Position numbers and translations under genes: made by a program. Below are positions 1 through 6,880 of a DNA stretch of 10,912 bases, in pieces. The stretch is from Cytophagaceae bacterium (GTDB lineage Bacteria > Bacteroidota > Bacteroidia > Cytophagales > Flexibacteraceae). The stretch lies in contig CANHWS010000101.1 of NCBI GenBank assembly GCA_947464365.1, positions 1 to 10,912 of the forward strand. Direction: 5' to 3'. The notes below the pieces were generated by a model. That model did no database searches. It had not been told where the DNA came from and saw only the letters and a list, made by a program, of their open reading frames with translations. How positions within the stretch are numbered: position 1 is the stretch's first letter; every line of letters begins with the position of its first letter.

Positions 1-1327
1 ACGTAGTGTTGAGGGCTCCGGTAAAGTAATAGGCTTCGCGGCTACCAGCAATAATTGGTAGGGTCCGGTTGCTCAGTACAGGATAGATCGCTGTCGTGTT
101 AGCCGGTCCGCAAAAGGTAGGAGTTGCGACAACGGTAAAGGGCTGTGGGCTACAAGCCGACTTGGTACCTGCTACGACGCAGATGGTGCCAGTAACAGCA
201 CCAGTCGGAACGGTAACTGAGATAGTTGAGTCTGAGGTGACAGTGTAAGATGTTGCGTTGACTGTACCACCGCCAAACTGAACAGCTGTAACACCGATGA
301 AACCTGTGCCGCGCACCAATACGTTGATCCCTACCGGACCTGAAATAGGCGCAATAGAGTTGATGCTAAGACCACCACCAAGGCGATAGCGTAAGTTAGT
401 GGCGAGGGCTAGGCCGGCACAATTTGTTCCGGTTAGCAATAGACTGTAGGTGCCAGATGTTGTAGGTGTAAACTCTAGGCTAGCTGCGTTACCAACGCAT
501 ACCGGGCCATCGTTGTCATTACTGTCCTTGAGGGCTTTGGTGGCATCATAGATCCTGATCTGGGTGTCGAACACCGAACCGCAGGTGCTAAAGGTGTAGG
601 TGGTGCCTGCTGTTGCAACAAAGTCCCAAAATGGTGACGAACCTTGTGCCCCGCTGACGGTCTGATAGGTGGTGGTTGGGGTGATGGTACCACGATTCAA
701 TGGTGTTGCAGAGCAAAAACTAGTACCAGGAGCCGTGACGATAAACTCTTGTGGAAAGGTAGATAGGAAACCTGCATTGTAGTTTAGGCGAATGGTGCCT
801 GTGACGGCGCCAACTGGGACCGTAATCAGGATCAGGTTATTGGTCTGGCTACTGATGGTACAAGCTTGGCCATTGAGCAATACGGCAGTGATCTGGGTAA
901 GGTTGGTACCTACAAGCGAGACTACGGTACCGACAGGGCCTGAAGTTGGGGAAAAATTAGTTAGGCTGGGCGTAGTGGTTACTGCACCAACACGGTGCTG
1001 GAACGTAACGGTACTCGTCAGGGCAACGCAAGGGGACTCTGTTACCAACACTCGGTACTGACCAGGTGTTGTTGTTGTGAAGTTGATAGAGGCTGCAGTA
1101 CCAAGACAGAAAGGACCATTGTCATCATTACTAACGATGAGGGTATTACGCTGATCATAGATTCTGATGACTGTATTGCTCGTGGCACCACAGGTGCTGA
1201 AGCTATAGGTACGATTAGTCTGGGCATTGAAGGTAAACGAATGCGCATTTCCTGCTTGCAAGGTGACAGAAGTCCAGGTAGTAACAGGGTTGATATTGTT
1301 GTTATTTGGGTTGTTGAAACAAATACC
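1..1327 (-). repeat. Alternating PPC-like / IPT super-repeat, period about 202 codons
   Basis: After the four tandem IPT domains the protein switches to a two-domain unit: PPC-like (starting near 1327, 721 and 115) followed by IPT (starting near 973 and 370). The period is 603-606 nt. The two complete PPC-like domains share FSTCG, an I-R-I-Y-D strand, an Asp/Asn-rich turn (SNDDNGP and SNDNDGP), a Cys two residues after the turn's Pro, and a late Cys. A third PPC-like domain begins at the window edge (FCGPANTT), so the alternation goes on outside. PPC assignment is by motif recognition only. Confidence 0.7.
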
Positions 1328-2434
1328 TCCGCCAGTAGTGGTGACCGTGAACGGAAAGTTGGTTGTTGCTGCTCCCAAGGTGGTTACAACGGCAATGTTG
1401 CCCGTCGTGGCACCTACTGGTACGTTAACAATAATCTGGGTATTGGTGCTGCTAGTAACAGTAGCCACCGTACCGTTGAACAAGACGGTAGTCAGGCCAT
1501 TAAAATTGGTACCGGTGATCGTGACTGTGGTCCCAACAGGTCCGTTAAACGGGTTGAAGTTGGTAATCGTTGGCCCTGTTGGGTTGAGGACCTGAAAGGC
1601 TTGACGGGTGGTGATATTGCCGCCTGATGTCGTAATCCGAATAAGGCCAGTGGTGGCGGAAGGTGGAACTACAGCTGTAATGCTATCAGGACGATGGACG
1701 GTAAAGATCGGGGCATTGACGTTGTTAAAAGTAATCTGGGTGACCCCTACAAAGCTGGTCCCGATGATAGAAACTGTGGTACCTGTAGGCCCACTTGTCG
1801 GGCTGAAGCTGGTGATAGCTGGCGGAGCAGCGACCACAGTATAAGGAGAGCTGCTTGTATATCGGGTACCTTGATAAAACAACTCAATAAGGCCAGTGGT
1901 GGCACCAACTGGGACAATGCCAACTATGCTAGTCGCATTCAGGAAGTTGTAGGTAGCCTTTGTACCATTAAACCTTAGAGAGTCGATCAGGTTAAGATTC
2001 TGCCCGTTGATGGTCACATTGCTTCCAACCGTGCCAGAGACTGGTGTGAAGCTGGTGATGGATGGAAAGGATTGCCCGACATAAAAGGTATCGACACTAG
2101 AGACCGTATTCGCTCCAACAGTGACCGAGATTAGGCCGTTGGTGGCCCCCGAAGGCACCTGCGTCAGAATCGTGAAGTCATCCTGGACAAAAAGTGCACC
2201 TGCAATACCGTTAAATGCGACAGTGCTCGCCCCAGTGAACCCGCTACCAGTGATGGTAACAGTTGTGCCAGTGGTACCAGAGGTCGGTGTGAAACTAGTA
2301 ATGGTTTGAGCCTGTGCCTGCCCAGTCGCCCAGAAAAAGGCAAGGCTGAGCATCAAGAAACCAATACGGCCAAATAGGTTAAACTTTGGTTTCAAAAATG
2401 GCGTCGATCGTTGCGTGCTTAGGTATGGTGTCAT
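1..2434 (-). CDS. Large secreted IPT/TIG and PPC-like repeat protein, N-terminal part (C-terminus beyond window)
   Basis: An open frame of 811 codons without a stop runs from the ATG at 2434 to the window edge. Residues 1-42 look like a signal peptide: a basic n-region (KPKFNLFGR), a hydrophobic core (IGFLMLSLAFFWA) and a GQAQA cleavage site. Then come IPT/TIG immunoglobulin-like domains at about 44-119, 125-201, 206-283 and 288-366, each opening with a version of ITSFTPTSGTTGTTVTITG and closing near a VPxGATTG turn. Next are a PPC-like beta domain (370-484), IPT 5 (488-568), a second PPC-like domain (572-686), IPT 6 (689-770) and the start of a third PPC-like domain. The composition is rich in Thr, Val, Gly and Asn and nearly free of Lys. 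Inferred role: an exported surface or extracellular adhesin-like protein. A C-terminal type IX sorting domain would be expected in this phylum but lies outside the window. No enzyme domain is visible. The start is supported by the signal peptide; an internal Met at residue 28 is a weaker alternative. Confidence 0.88.
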   Translation of the reverse strand, partial: MTPYLSTQRSTPFLKPKFNLFGRIGFLMLSLAFFWATGQAQAQTITSFTPTSGTTGTTVTITGSGFTGASTVAFNGIAGALFVQDDFTILTQVPSGATNGLISVTVGANTVSSVDTFYVGQSFPSITSFTPVSGTVGSNVTINGQNLNLIDSLRFNGTKATYNFLNATSIVGIVPVGATTGLIELFYQGTRYTSSSPYTVVAAPPAITSFSPTSGPTGTTVSIIGTSFVGVTQITFNNVNAPIFTVHRPDSITAVVPPSATTGLIRITTSGGNITTRQAFQVLNPTGPTITNFNPFNGPVGTTVTITGTNFNGLTTVLFNGTVATVTSSTNTQIIVNVPVGATTGNIAVVTTLGAATTNFPFTVTTTGGGICFNNPNNNNINPVTTWTSVTLQAGNAHSFTFNAQTNRTYSFSTCGATSNTVIRIYDQRNTLIVSNDDNGPFCLGTAASINFTTTTPGQYRVLVTESPCVALTSTVTFQHRVGAVTTTPSLTNFSPTSGPVGTVVSLVGTNLTQITAVLLNGQACTISSQTNNLILITVPVGAVTGTIRLNYNAGFLSTFPQEFIVTAPGTSFCSATPLNRGTITPTTTYQTVSGAQGSSPFWDFVATAGTTYTFSTCGSVFDTQIRIYDATKALKDSNDNDGPVCVGNAASLEFTPTTSGTYSLLLTGTNCAGLALATNLRYRLGGGLSINSIAPISGPVGINVLVRGTGFIGVTAVQFGGGTVNATSYTVTSDSTISVTVPTGAVTGTICVVAGTKSACSPQPFTVVATPTFCGPANTTAIYPVLSNRTLPIIAGSREAYYFTGALNTT
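1337..2305 (-). repeat. Tandem array of four IPT/TIG domain repeats
   Basis: Four consecutive units of about 80-82 codons encode IPT/TIG domains 1 to 4 of the surface protein. Each unit starts with a P-x-SG-x-x-G-x-x-V-x-I-x-G-x-x-F segment and ends with a V-P-x-G-A-T-x-G segment followed by a beta strand. The similarity is mostly at protein level. In units 2 and 3 an 18-nt stretch is identical (plus-strand 1886-1903 and 1640-1657, exactly 246 nt apart), consistent with intragenic duplication in register. Confidence 0.8.
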
Positions 2435-2439
2435 GGCTA

Positions 2440-2447
2440 CAAAGCTA
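2440..2447 (-). promoter_or_regulatory. Possible Bacteroidota -7 element (TAGCTTTG) before the surface-protein gene
   Basis: TAGCTTTG read on the minus strand matches the TAnnTTTG consensus of the Bacteroidota primary sigma factor. It ends only 5 nt before the ATG at 2434, so transcription from it would give a leaderless or nearly leaderless mRNA. I find no TTG at the expected -33 distance, so this may be a chance match. Confidence 0.25.
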
Positions 2448-2604
2448 GATAGAATTTCGTCTGCACCCGTTAGACACCTTTCGAGGGCTAATAGTTGGAA
2501 TAGAGCGGACGAAATTTGAAAAAAAACAATAATCTTAATCAGTATTTAATAACATCAGTCCACTTTATGCGCCCCCCGCACTACTTAACCATCCTCATGA
2601 TGGC

Positions 2605-3966
2605 TTAGGTGAGCAGTATCTGCTTCAGGGCCGCATAATCATTACTGATCGGGATGGCCACCTTAGGGCGACCACGCAAAACAGCCAGTCGCTCGGGTAC
2701 CTCGACAGCCTTGGCCACCTCAGCGGGCATAACATCCGTAAACTTGGCAGGGTGGGCGGTCGCGAGCAACACGCCCGTTGATGGCAAGTTCTGTTTCAAG
2801 TAGGTTTTGAGGCCGAGGTAGGCCACTGCGGCATGGGGCTCTAGGATATAGTGCCGTAGGGCAAAGATCTGGGACATCGCCAAGGTCGTAACCTCATCAC
2901 TGAAGTCAAAACCGGTGATCAGTTTCCGAATCTGGCCGTAGTCGTTCTTGAACAAATGAGCGATGCGTTCCCAGTTACTAGGGCTGCCCACATCCATCGC
3001 ATTGCTAATAGTCGGGATGGTGGGCTGTGGGTCATAAAGACCAGTACTGAGGTAGCGCGGCACGACGTTGTTGACATTGGTGCTGGCGACAAACTGGGTT
3101 ATGGGGCAGCCCATGCGCTGGATCAGGAGGCCAGCGCATAGGTTACCGAAATTGCCGCTCGGCACCGATATTGTCAATCGGTCCTGTTTGAGTTTACCTT
3201 TCAGCTGGGCATAGGCCCATGCGTAATAGAGGCTTTGCGGGATGAGCCGAAACAGATTGATGGAGTTGGCAGACGTTAGCCACAATTTACCCCGTAAGGT
3301 AGAGTCATTAAATGCCTGCTTGACCAAGGCTTGGCAGTCGTCAAAGGTGCCGTCGACCTCGATGGCTCTAACGTTCTGGCCCAAGGTCGTTAGTTGCAAC
3401 TCTTGCAGATGGCTCACCTTGCCTTTGGGATACAGGATCGTGACCCTAATGCCTGGTGTGCCCAAAAAACCCATTGCGACTGCACCACCAGTGTCACCGC
3501 TGGTCGCTACCAAGACATCAACCATTGGTCCTGTTCCAGATTCGGTTTGGTCAACCTTGCCCAAAACCTCGCTCAGGTCGGTGCCCGACTGTAGCAAGTT
3601 GCTCATGATCCGGGACATGAACCGTGCGCCAAAATCCTTGAAGGCCAAGGATGGCCCATGGAACAGCTCCAGCACATAGACATCATCCTCTAACCAAGTG
3701 ACTGGCACCTCAAAGTCGAAGGCCTGATTGCAAATTTTGCGAAGGGCGTCGGATGGCAAAAACTGACCAATCAGTGCATTTGTCAACTCAAATGCAATCT
3801 CCTGAAACGAGAGGGCATCAATCTGGTCCCAAAACTGAGTACCCAAATCGGGGATGTTGGCTGGCATATAAAGGCCACCATCTGGAGCTAGACTTCGGAA
3901 TAGGGCATGTGCGAGGTCTGCTTTTGGCGCTGTGCCTCTGGTGCTATAGAAAAATTGCGTGGTCAT
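2605..3966 (-). CDS. thrC: Threonine synthase
   Basis: This pyridoxal-phosphate enzyme converts O-phosphohomoserine and water to threonine and phosphate, the last step of threonine synthesis in the cytoplasm. The 453-residue product is about the usual length for the family. The N-terminal FYSTRGTAPK and PDGGLYMP segments are typical. Lys110 in HGPSLAFKDFGARF is the expected Schiff-base lysine, SGDTGGA (156-162) and PSGNFGN (269-275) are the expected cofactor-binding loops, and STNVNNVVPRYLSTG (295-309) matches the conserved C-terminal half. The ATG at 3966 begins at the family's normal N-terminus, and no Shine-Dalgarno sequence is seen. The gene stands alone: no thrA or homoserine kinase gene flanks it, the downstream surface-protein gene is 170 nt away, and the upstream gene is divergent. 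I see no strong terminator after it and no threonine-rich leader peptide before it. Confidence 0.96.
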   Translation of the reverse strand: MTTQFFYSTRGTAPKADLAHALFRSLAPDGGLYMPANIPDLGTQFWDQIDALSFQEIAFELTNALIGQFLPSDALRKICNQAFDFEVPVTWLEDDVYVLELFHGPSLAFKDFGARFMSRIMSNLLQSGTDLSEVLGKVDQTESGTGPMVDVLVATSGDTGGAVAMGFLGTPGIRVTILYPKGKVSHLQELQLTTLGQNVRAIEVDGTFDDCQALVKQAFNDSTLRGKLWLTSANSINLFRLIPQSLYYAWAYAQLKGKLKQDRLTISVPSGNFGNLCAGLLIQRMGCPITQFVASTNVNNVVPRYLSTGLYDPQPTIPTISNAMDVGSPSNWERIAHLFKNDYGQIRKLITGFDFSDEVTTLAMSQIFALRHYILEPHAAVAYLGLKTYLKQNLPSTGVLLATAHPAKFTDVMPAEVAKAVEVPERLAVLRGRPKVAIPISNDYAALKQILLT

Positions 3967-4034
3967 TTGTCAATCTTATTGCTCGGTAGTTATAGCTGGC
4001 GGTATCCCCACAATACTGAGGCCCTAAGGGACAA

Positions 4035-4062
4035 AAAACCTAACAATATCCCAATAACGCAA
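4035..4062 (-). promoter_or_regulatory. Weak candidate promoter for thrC
   Basis: On the minus strand, TTG (4062-4060), 17 nt and TAGGTTTT (4042-4035) resemble the Bacteroidota -33/-7 pair, with one mismatch in the -7 box and a short spacer. A start about 60 nt upstream of the thrC ATG would follow. The rest of the 253-nt divergent gap (3967-4219) holds a 6-bp inverted repeat, ATCCCA/TGGGAT at 4048-4053 and 4066-4071, overlapping this site; I cannot assign it. Confidence 0.22.
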
Positions 4063-4183
4063 TTCTGGGATTAAAAAGCCACCATTTTAGCAAACTAAAG
4101 TCCTGATGCCTATGACTAGTCAAAAATCAAGCGTGGTCAAATTAAGATAACCGTGGCGTAACATAGGCCCTAAACTATCAGCC

Positions 4184-4191
4184 TACCTTTG
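4184..4191 (+). promoter_or_regulatory. Bacteroidota-type -7 promoter element (TACCTTTG) of the PiT gene
   Basis: TACCTTTG is an exact match to the TAnnTTTG consensus. It lies 28 nt before the ATG at 4220, which would give a short 5' leader of roughly 25 nt. No clear TTG -33 element is present at the usual distance. The leader has no Shine-Dalgarno sequence, as is normal in this phylum. Confidence 0.45.
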
Positions 4192-4219
4192 CCTTCCATC
4201 ATACCGTATTATTACCTGC

Positions 4220-5623
4220 ATGTTCGGACTCGAAGGCGGATTACTCGTTACCCTACTCCTGAGCATATTTGCAGCTTGCGCTTTTGAGTTCGTCAACGGA
4301 TTTCATGATACGGCCAATGCTGTCGCCACTGTTATCTATACTAGGTCACTCAAACCTCAGGTAGCCGTCATTTGGTCGGGGTTCTGTAACTTTTGGGGTG
4401 TTGTCCTGGGTGGCACGTCTGTCGCAATGGGGATACTGAACCTATTGCCAACTGACCTGCTGGTTGATCATAACATAGGCCATGGCCTAGCGATGATCAT
4501 GGCCATGTTGCTGAGTGCCATCATCTGGAATTTGGGCACTTGGTGGGTGGGCCTACCTGCATCTAGCTCGCACACACTGATTGGCTCCATCATTGGAGTC
4601 GGGATTGGCTATGCGTTTGTCTCTGGCCACTCAATATCTGAGGGGGTCAATTGGTCCAAAGCTGGCGAAATCGGGATGAGCTTGTTGTTATCCCCCTTGT
4701 TTGGGTTTGTGGTGGCATCTTCTCTGTTATGGCTGCTGATTTTGGCGCTCAAGAAGTCAAACCCTATCTTGTTTCAGGAGCCACCAAAGGACAAACAACC
4801 ACCTATCTATATCCGTGGCATATTGCTGATTACATGTTCGTTAGTTAGCTTTTTCCATGGCAGTAACGATGGACAAAAGGGCGTTGGCCTCGTGATGCTG
4901 ATCCTGATCGTACTGGTCCCTGGTCATTTTGCCCTAGACCGAGATCAAGATCTATCTAAACTTTTCGCCCCTGTCGAAACCGTTGCCCAGATAAGTGGCC
5001 GGCATGCACTTGACGGCAAAATCAAGATCGCCAACTTGGCACCTCAAGCACTCAAGGCCGATAGCATCGCTCGTCTACTTGTCAAAACCAACCAAGTTGA
5101 CGACCAAGCTAAATATAACGTCTTGGCGGCTGAACTGCGTGGCCTCTTGGTGAACATCAACAAAGGGCTCAAGAGTATCATTGCCCAAAATCATATTGCA
5201 GCCTCAGAGCTACAGGCCCTCAAAGCTGCGCAAAATCAGATCGTTCCGTTCATCGAGTATGCCCCTAGCTGGGTGATCATCATGATCTCGGTATGCTTAG
5301 GCCTAGGCACGATGGTGGGTTGGAAACGGATTGTAATCACGATCGGCGAAAAAATCGGCAAAGAACACCTGACATACGCTCAAGGTGCGGTGGCAGAGCT
5401 CATTGCTGCTGGTACAATCGGTCTATCGTCTGGTTTAGGTCTGCCTGTAAGCACAACCCATGTATTATCGTCGGGTATTGCTGGTACCATGGTTGCGACC
5501 AACGGCGCCAAAAACCTACAAGCCAAAACGGTGCGCAACATCGCCACTGCTTGGGTCTTGACACTGCCGGTCACCATCACCCTCAGCTGCTTGATCTTTT
5601 TGCTTTTCTGGGCGATTATCTAA
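4220..5623 (+). CDS. PiT-family inorganic phosphate permease
   Basis: This is an inner-membrane secondary transporter for inorganic phosphate, usually symported with a cation. The 467-residue product has the two inverted family signatures: FVNGFHDTANAVAT (24-37) in the N-terminal half and FFHGSNDGQKGVG (211-223) in the second half. It also has the paired LPASSSHTLIGSIIG (112-126) and LPVSTTHVLSSGI (408-420) segments. Hydrophobic helices fill 7-25, 45-75, 88-135, 150-178, 200-235, 350-375, 385-425 and 440-467. A hydrophilic, probably helical loop of about 110 residues (236-345) separates the two transport halves. No DUF47/PhoU-like partner gene is adjacent, although such a partner often accompanies PiT genes. 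It is transcribed alone: divergent from thrC, with a -7 promoter element close upstream and a strong hairpin 45 nt after the stop. The family is certain; the substrate is inferred from it. Confidence 0.93.
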   Translation: MFGLEGGLLVTLLLSIFAACAFEFVNGFHDTANAVATVIYTRSLKPQVAVIWSGFCNFWGVVLGGTSVAMGILNLLPTDLLVDHNIGHGLAMIMAMLLSAIIWNLGTWWVGLPASSSHTLIGSIIGVGIGYAFVSGHSISEGVNWSKAGEIGMSLLLSPLFGFVVASSLLWLLILALKKSNPILFQEPPKDKQPPIYIRGILLITCSLVSFFHGSNDGQKGVGLVMLILIVLVPGHFALDRDQDLSKLFAPVETVAQISGRHALDGKIKIANLAPQALKADSIARLLVKTNQVDDQAKYNVLAAELRGLLVNINKGLKSIIAQNHIAASELQALKAAQNQIVPFIEYAPSWVIIMISVCLGLGTMVGWKRIVITIGEKIGKEHLTYAQGAVAELIAAGTIGLSSGLGLPVSTTHVLSSGIAGTMVATNGAKNLQAKTVRNIATAWVLTLPVTITLSCLIFLLFWAII

Positions 5624-5668
5624 GCCTGCGGATACCAACTAGCACCTTCAATAAACTAACATTGATAT

Positions 5669-5715
5669 AAACAGAAGGCCTCCCCATTCAAGTAGATTGG
5701 GGAGGCCTTCTGTTT
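5669..5715. terminator. Bidirectional terminator hairpin between convergent PiT and DUF1569 genes
   Basis: An 18-bp perfect inverted repeat (5669-5686 with 5698-5715) flanks an 11-nt loop. Its core, AGAAGGCCTCCCC, is GC-rich, and its ends are A/T tracts that put TTT after the stem on both strands. It sits 45 nt past the PiT stop and 37 nt past the end of the DUF1569 gene on the other strand, so it can end both transcripts. Confidence 0.9.
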
Positions 5716-5752
5716 TGATGCCTTGTGGCAAAGAAGAACCATCTTAAAATGC

Positions 5753-6205
5753 TCAGGCACCAAACTGGAGCAAATGGTGGTTGAGGTGTTTATACTGGAT
5801 CCTGGCCCAATCCGCAGCAGATAATTTACCCCAAAATGAGCTCACCTTGCCCTCGGCACCCGCAGGGCCTCGGTCATGGAACTGTTTGAGGGTGAATAGC
5901 AACTTCGCCTTCTGATCCTCGAAATCTGCCTCCTCACTGATCTTTAAACTGGGATCGGTTGGGCTGTTGTGTGGTAGTGGTTTTTCGTTCATGTAGCCTG
6001 GTTTCAGGAACCTTGCCAGGAGGAAACCAACTATGGTTTGCTTGCGTTGCTCGTTATAGACAGCTGGCAACAAAGCCAAACGGCAATGCATAAACATCTG
6101 TGATACGCTCATTTTGCCCCATTGGCCTGTACTGTCTGGCCTAAGCGTCATGATGCGAGCCACGATTTGATCATAGGTCTGGTGGTCGTGTAGGTTTGGT
6201 AACAT
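5753..6205 (-). CDS. DUF1569 (DinB-like) protein
   Basis: This small soluble protein of 150 residues resembles the DUF1569 family, which belongs to the DinB/YfiT-like four-helix-bundle superfamily. The family's roles are mostly unknown; some relatives are metal-dependent thiol transferases. The expected landmarks are present: MSVSQMFMHC with His40 in the first conserved helix pair, KPLPHNSPTDPSL in the middle, and a C-terminal FWGKLSAADWARIQYKHLNH segment whose His140, His143 and His144 are the likely metal-ligand cluster. No signal peptide or membrane helix is seen. The ATG at 6205 gives the normal family start, without a Shine-Dalgarno sequence. It is probably a single-gene transcript, bounded by the terminator hairpin after secG and by the bidirectional hairpin at its own 3' end. 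A nested set of inverted repeats lies 25-83 nt upstream. Confidence 0.85.
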   Translation of the reverse strand: MLPNLHDHQTYDQIVARIMTLRPDSTGQWGKMSVSQMFMHCRLALLPAVYNEQRKQTIVGFLLARFLKPGYMNEKPLPHNSPTDPSLKISEEADFEDQKAKLLFTLKQFHDRGPAGAEGKVSSFWGKLSAADWARIQYKHLNHHLLQFGA

Positions 6206-6305
6206 AGGGAGCTAAAATAGTATTAGATAGGGCAATGCTGTGGGCCCACATCATGAAAACGCAACAACGCCCAAAATTGACATTGCCCAAAGCACTAAAA
6301 ACAAT

Positions 6306-6339
6306 AAATGCCCAACAGATCCGGATCTGTTGAGCATTT
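6306..6339 (-). terminator. Rho-independent-type terminator after secG
   Basis: A 17-nt-arm inverted repeat (6306-6322 with 6323-6339, one C/A mismatch at 6312/6333) is centred on AGATCCGGATCT. On the minus strand it is followed by TTGTTTTTAG. It lies about 77 nt past the secG stop and is the first strong hairpin downstream of the lptE-secG block. A 37-codon minus-strand ORF runs through it, so the terminator reading is likely but not exclusive. Confidence 0.7.
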
Positions 6340-6415
6340 GACCAATGGTGTTATATACTGACATGGCTAAAAGCAAATAACTGGTCTGCTTAGTGGCCTA
6401 ATCTTATTTTAATGA

Positions 6416-6793
6416 TTACTTAGCTGCGTCAGGGGCGGTAGCTGGAGCAGCTTCTTGTACAGAGTCTGTACTAGCAGGTGCGGCTTGCTGTGGCTGTGGA
6501 GCAGACGGCGCTGGAGCAGCACTACGAGTTGAGGCAGCCTTTTCGATGTTAACGCTAGCAGGTGCCTCGCCATCATCGCTTTTGATTGCGAAACTAGACG
6601 AAATACACAGAACCATGATGCCGACTGCGAAGCCCCAGGTGAGGCGTTCCATGAGGTCACCAGTGCGTTTCACGCCCATCAGCTGGGTGGCCGAAGACTG
6701 AGCGGTGAGGCCTCCTTTAGAGTCCTGAACCAAAACGATGATCACCAGCAAAACGGAGATGATGATGAGCAATACAATAATGAGAGTAAGCAT
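6416..6793 (-). CDS. secG: Preprotein translocase subunit SecG
   Basis: SecG is the small inner-membrane subunit of the SecYEG channel and assists SecA-driven export. The 125-residue product has the family architecture: a hydrophobic first helix (about 2-22), the conserved LVQDSKGGLTAQSSATQLMG loop (21-40) with the V-Q-x-x-K-G-G-L core, RTGDLMERLTW (43-53), and a second helix (about 52-70). A C-terminal tail of about 55 residues (71-125), rich in Ala, Pro, Gln and Ser, follows; low-complexity tails of this sort occur in many SecG proteins. The gene is 87 nt downstream of the acidic TPR-like protein gene on the same strand and precedes a terminator, so it probably ends that transcription unit. 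In many Bacteroidota I would expect groES/groEL shortly after secG; they are not here. Confidence 0.94.
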   Translation of the reverse strand: MLTLIIVLLIIISVLLVIIVLVQDSKGGLTAQSSATQLMGVKRTGDLMERLTWGFAVGIMVLCISSSFAIKSDDGEAPASVNIEKAASTRSAAPAPSAPQPQQAAPASTDSVQEAAPATAPDAAK

Positions 6794-6880
6794 GCTGCTT
6801 AGGATAAGGGCGGGTTAACGACTAATCAAGCCGGGGTAGGCACTGGTCCGGTTCGGATACTGGGTAAAAGTGTCCTACGA

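Noticed and set aside
995..1627. Plus-strand ORF of 210 codons
   Set aside because: It lies wholly antisense to the surface-protein gene. The Thr/Gly/Val-rich repetitive coding leaves few stops on the other strand, and the predicted product has no recognisable fold.
125..2305. The regular repeats at 1-2305 as a CRISPR or satellite array
   Set aside because: The periodicity is in the encoded domains, the reading frame is continuous, and there are no near-identical short repeats with unique spacers.
792..2309. Several plus-strand Val/Thr/Pro-rich ORFs (792-1061, 1227-1595, 1608-1844, 2121-2309)
   Set aside because: They recur at the IPT repeat period because they are antisense shadows of the same repeated domain.
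2586..2607. Short hairpin CCATC/GATGG just after the thrC stop as a terminator
   Set aside because: Only 5 bp with a 5-nt loop and no T tract follows on the minus strand; too weak to call.
3242..3679. Plus-strand ORF of 145 codons across thrC
   Set aside because: It is antisense to well-conserved thrC motifs, including the SGDTGGA loop, and has no independent support.
3967..4219. Threonine attenuator or riboswitch upstream of thrC
   Set aside because: No Thr/Ile-rich leader peptide, no terminator/antiterminator pair and no riboswitch core that I recognise; only a tiny MVAF ORF and a 6-bp inverted repeat are present.
5293..5670. Plus-strand ORF overlapping the PiT 3' end
   Set aside because: It is in an alternative frame of the highly conserved C-terminal PiT signature; it is Cys/Arg/His-rich as out-of-frame products often are.
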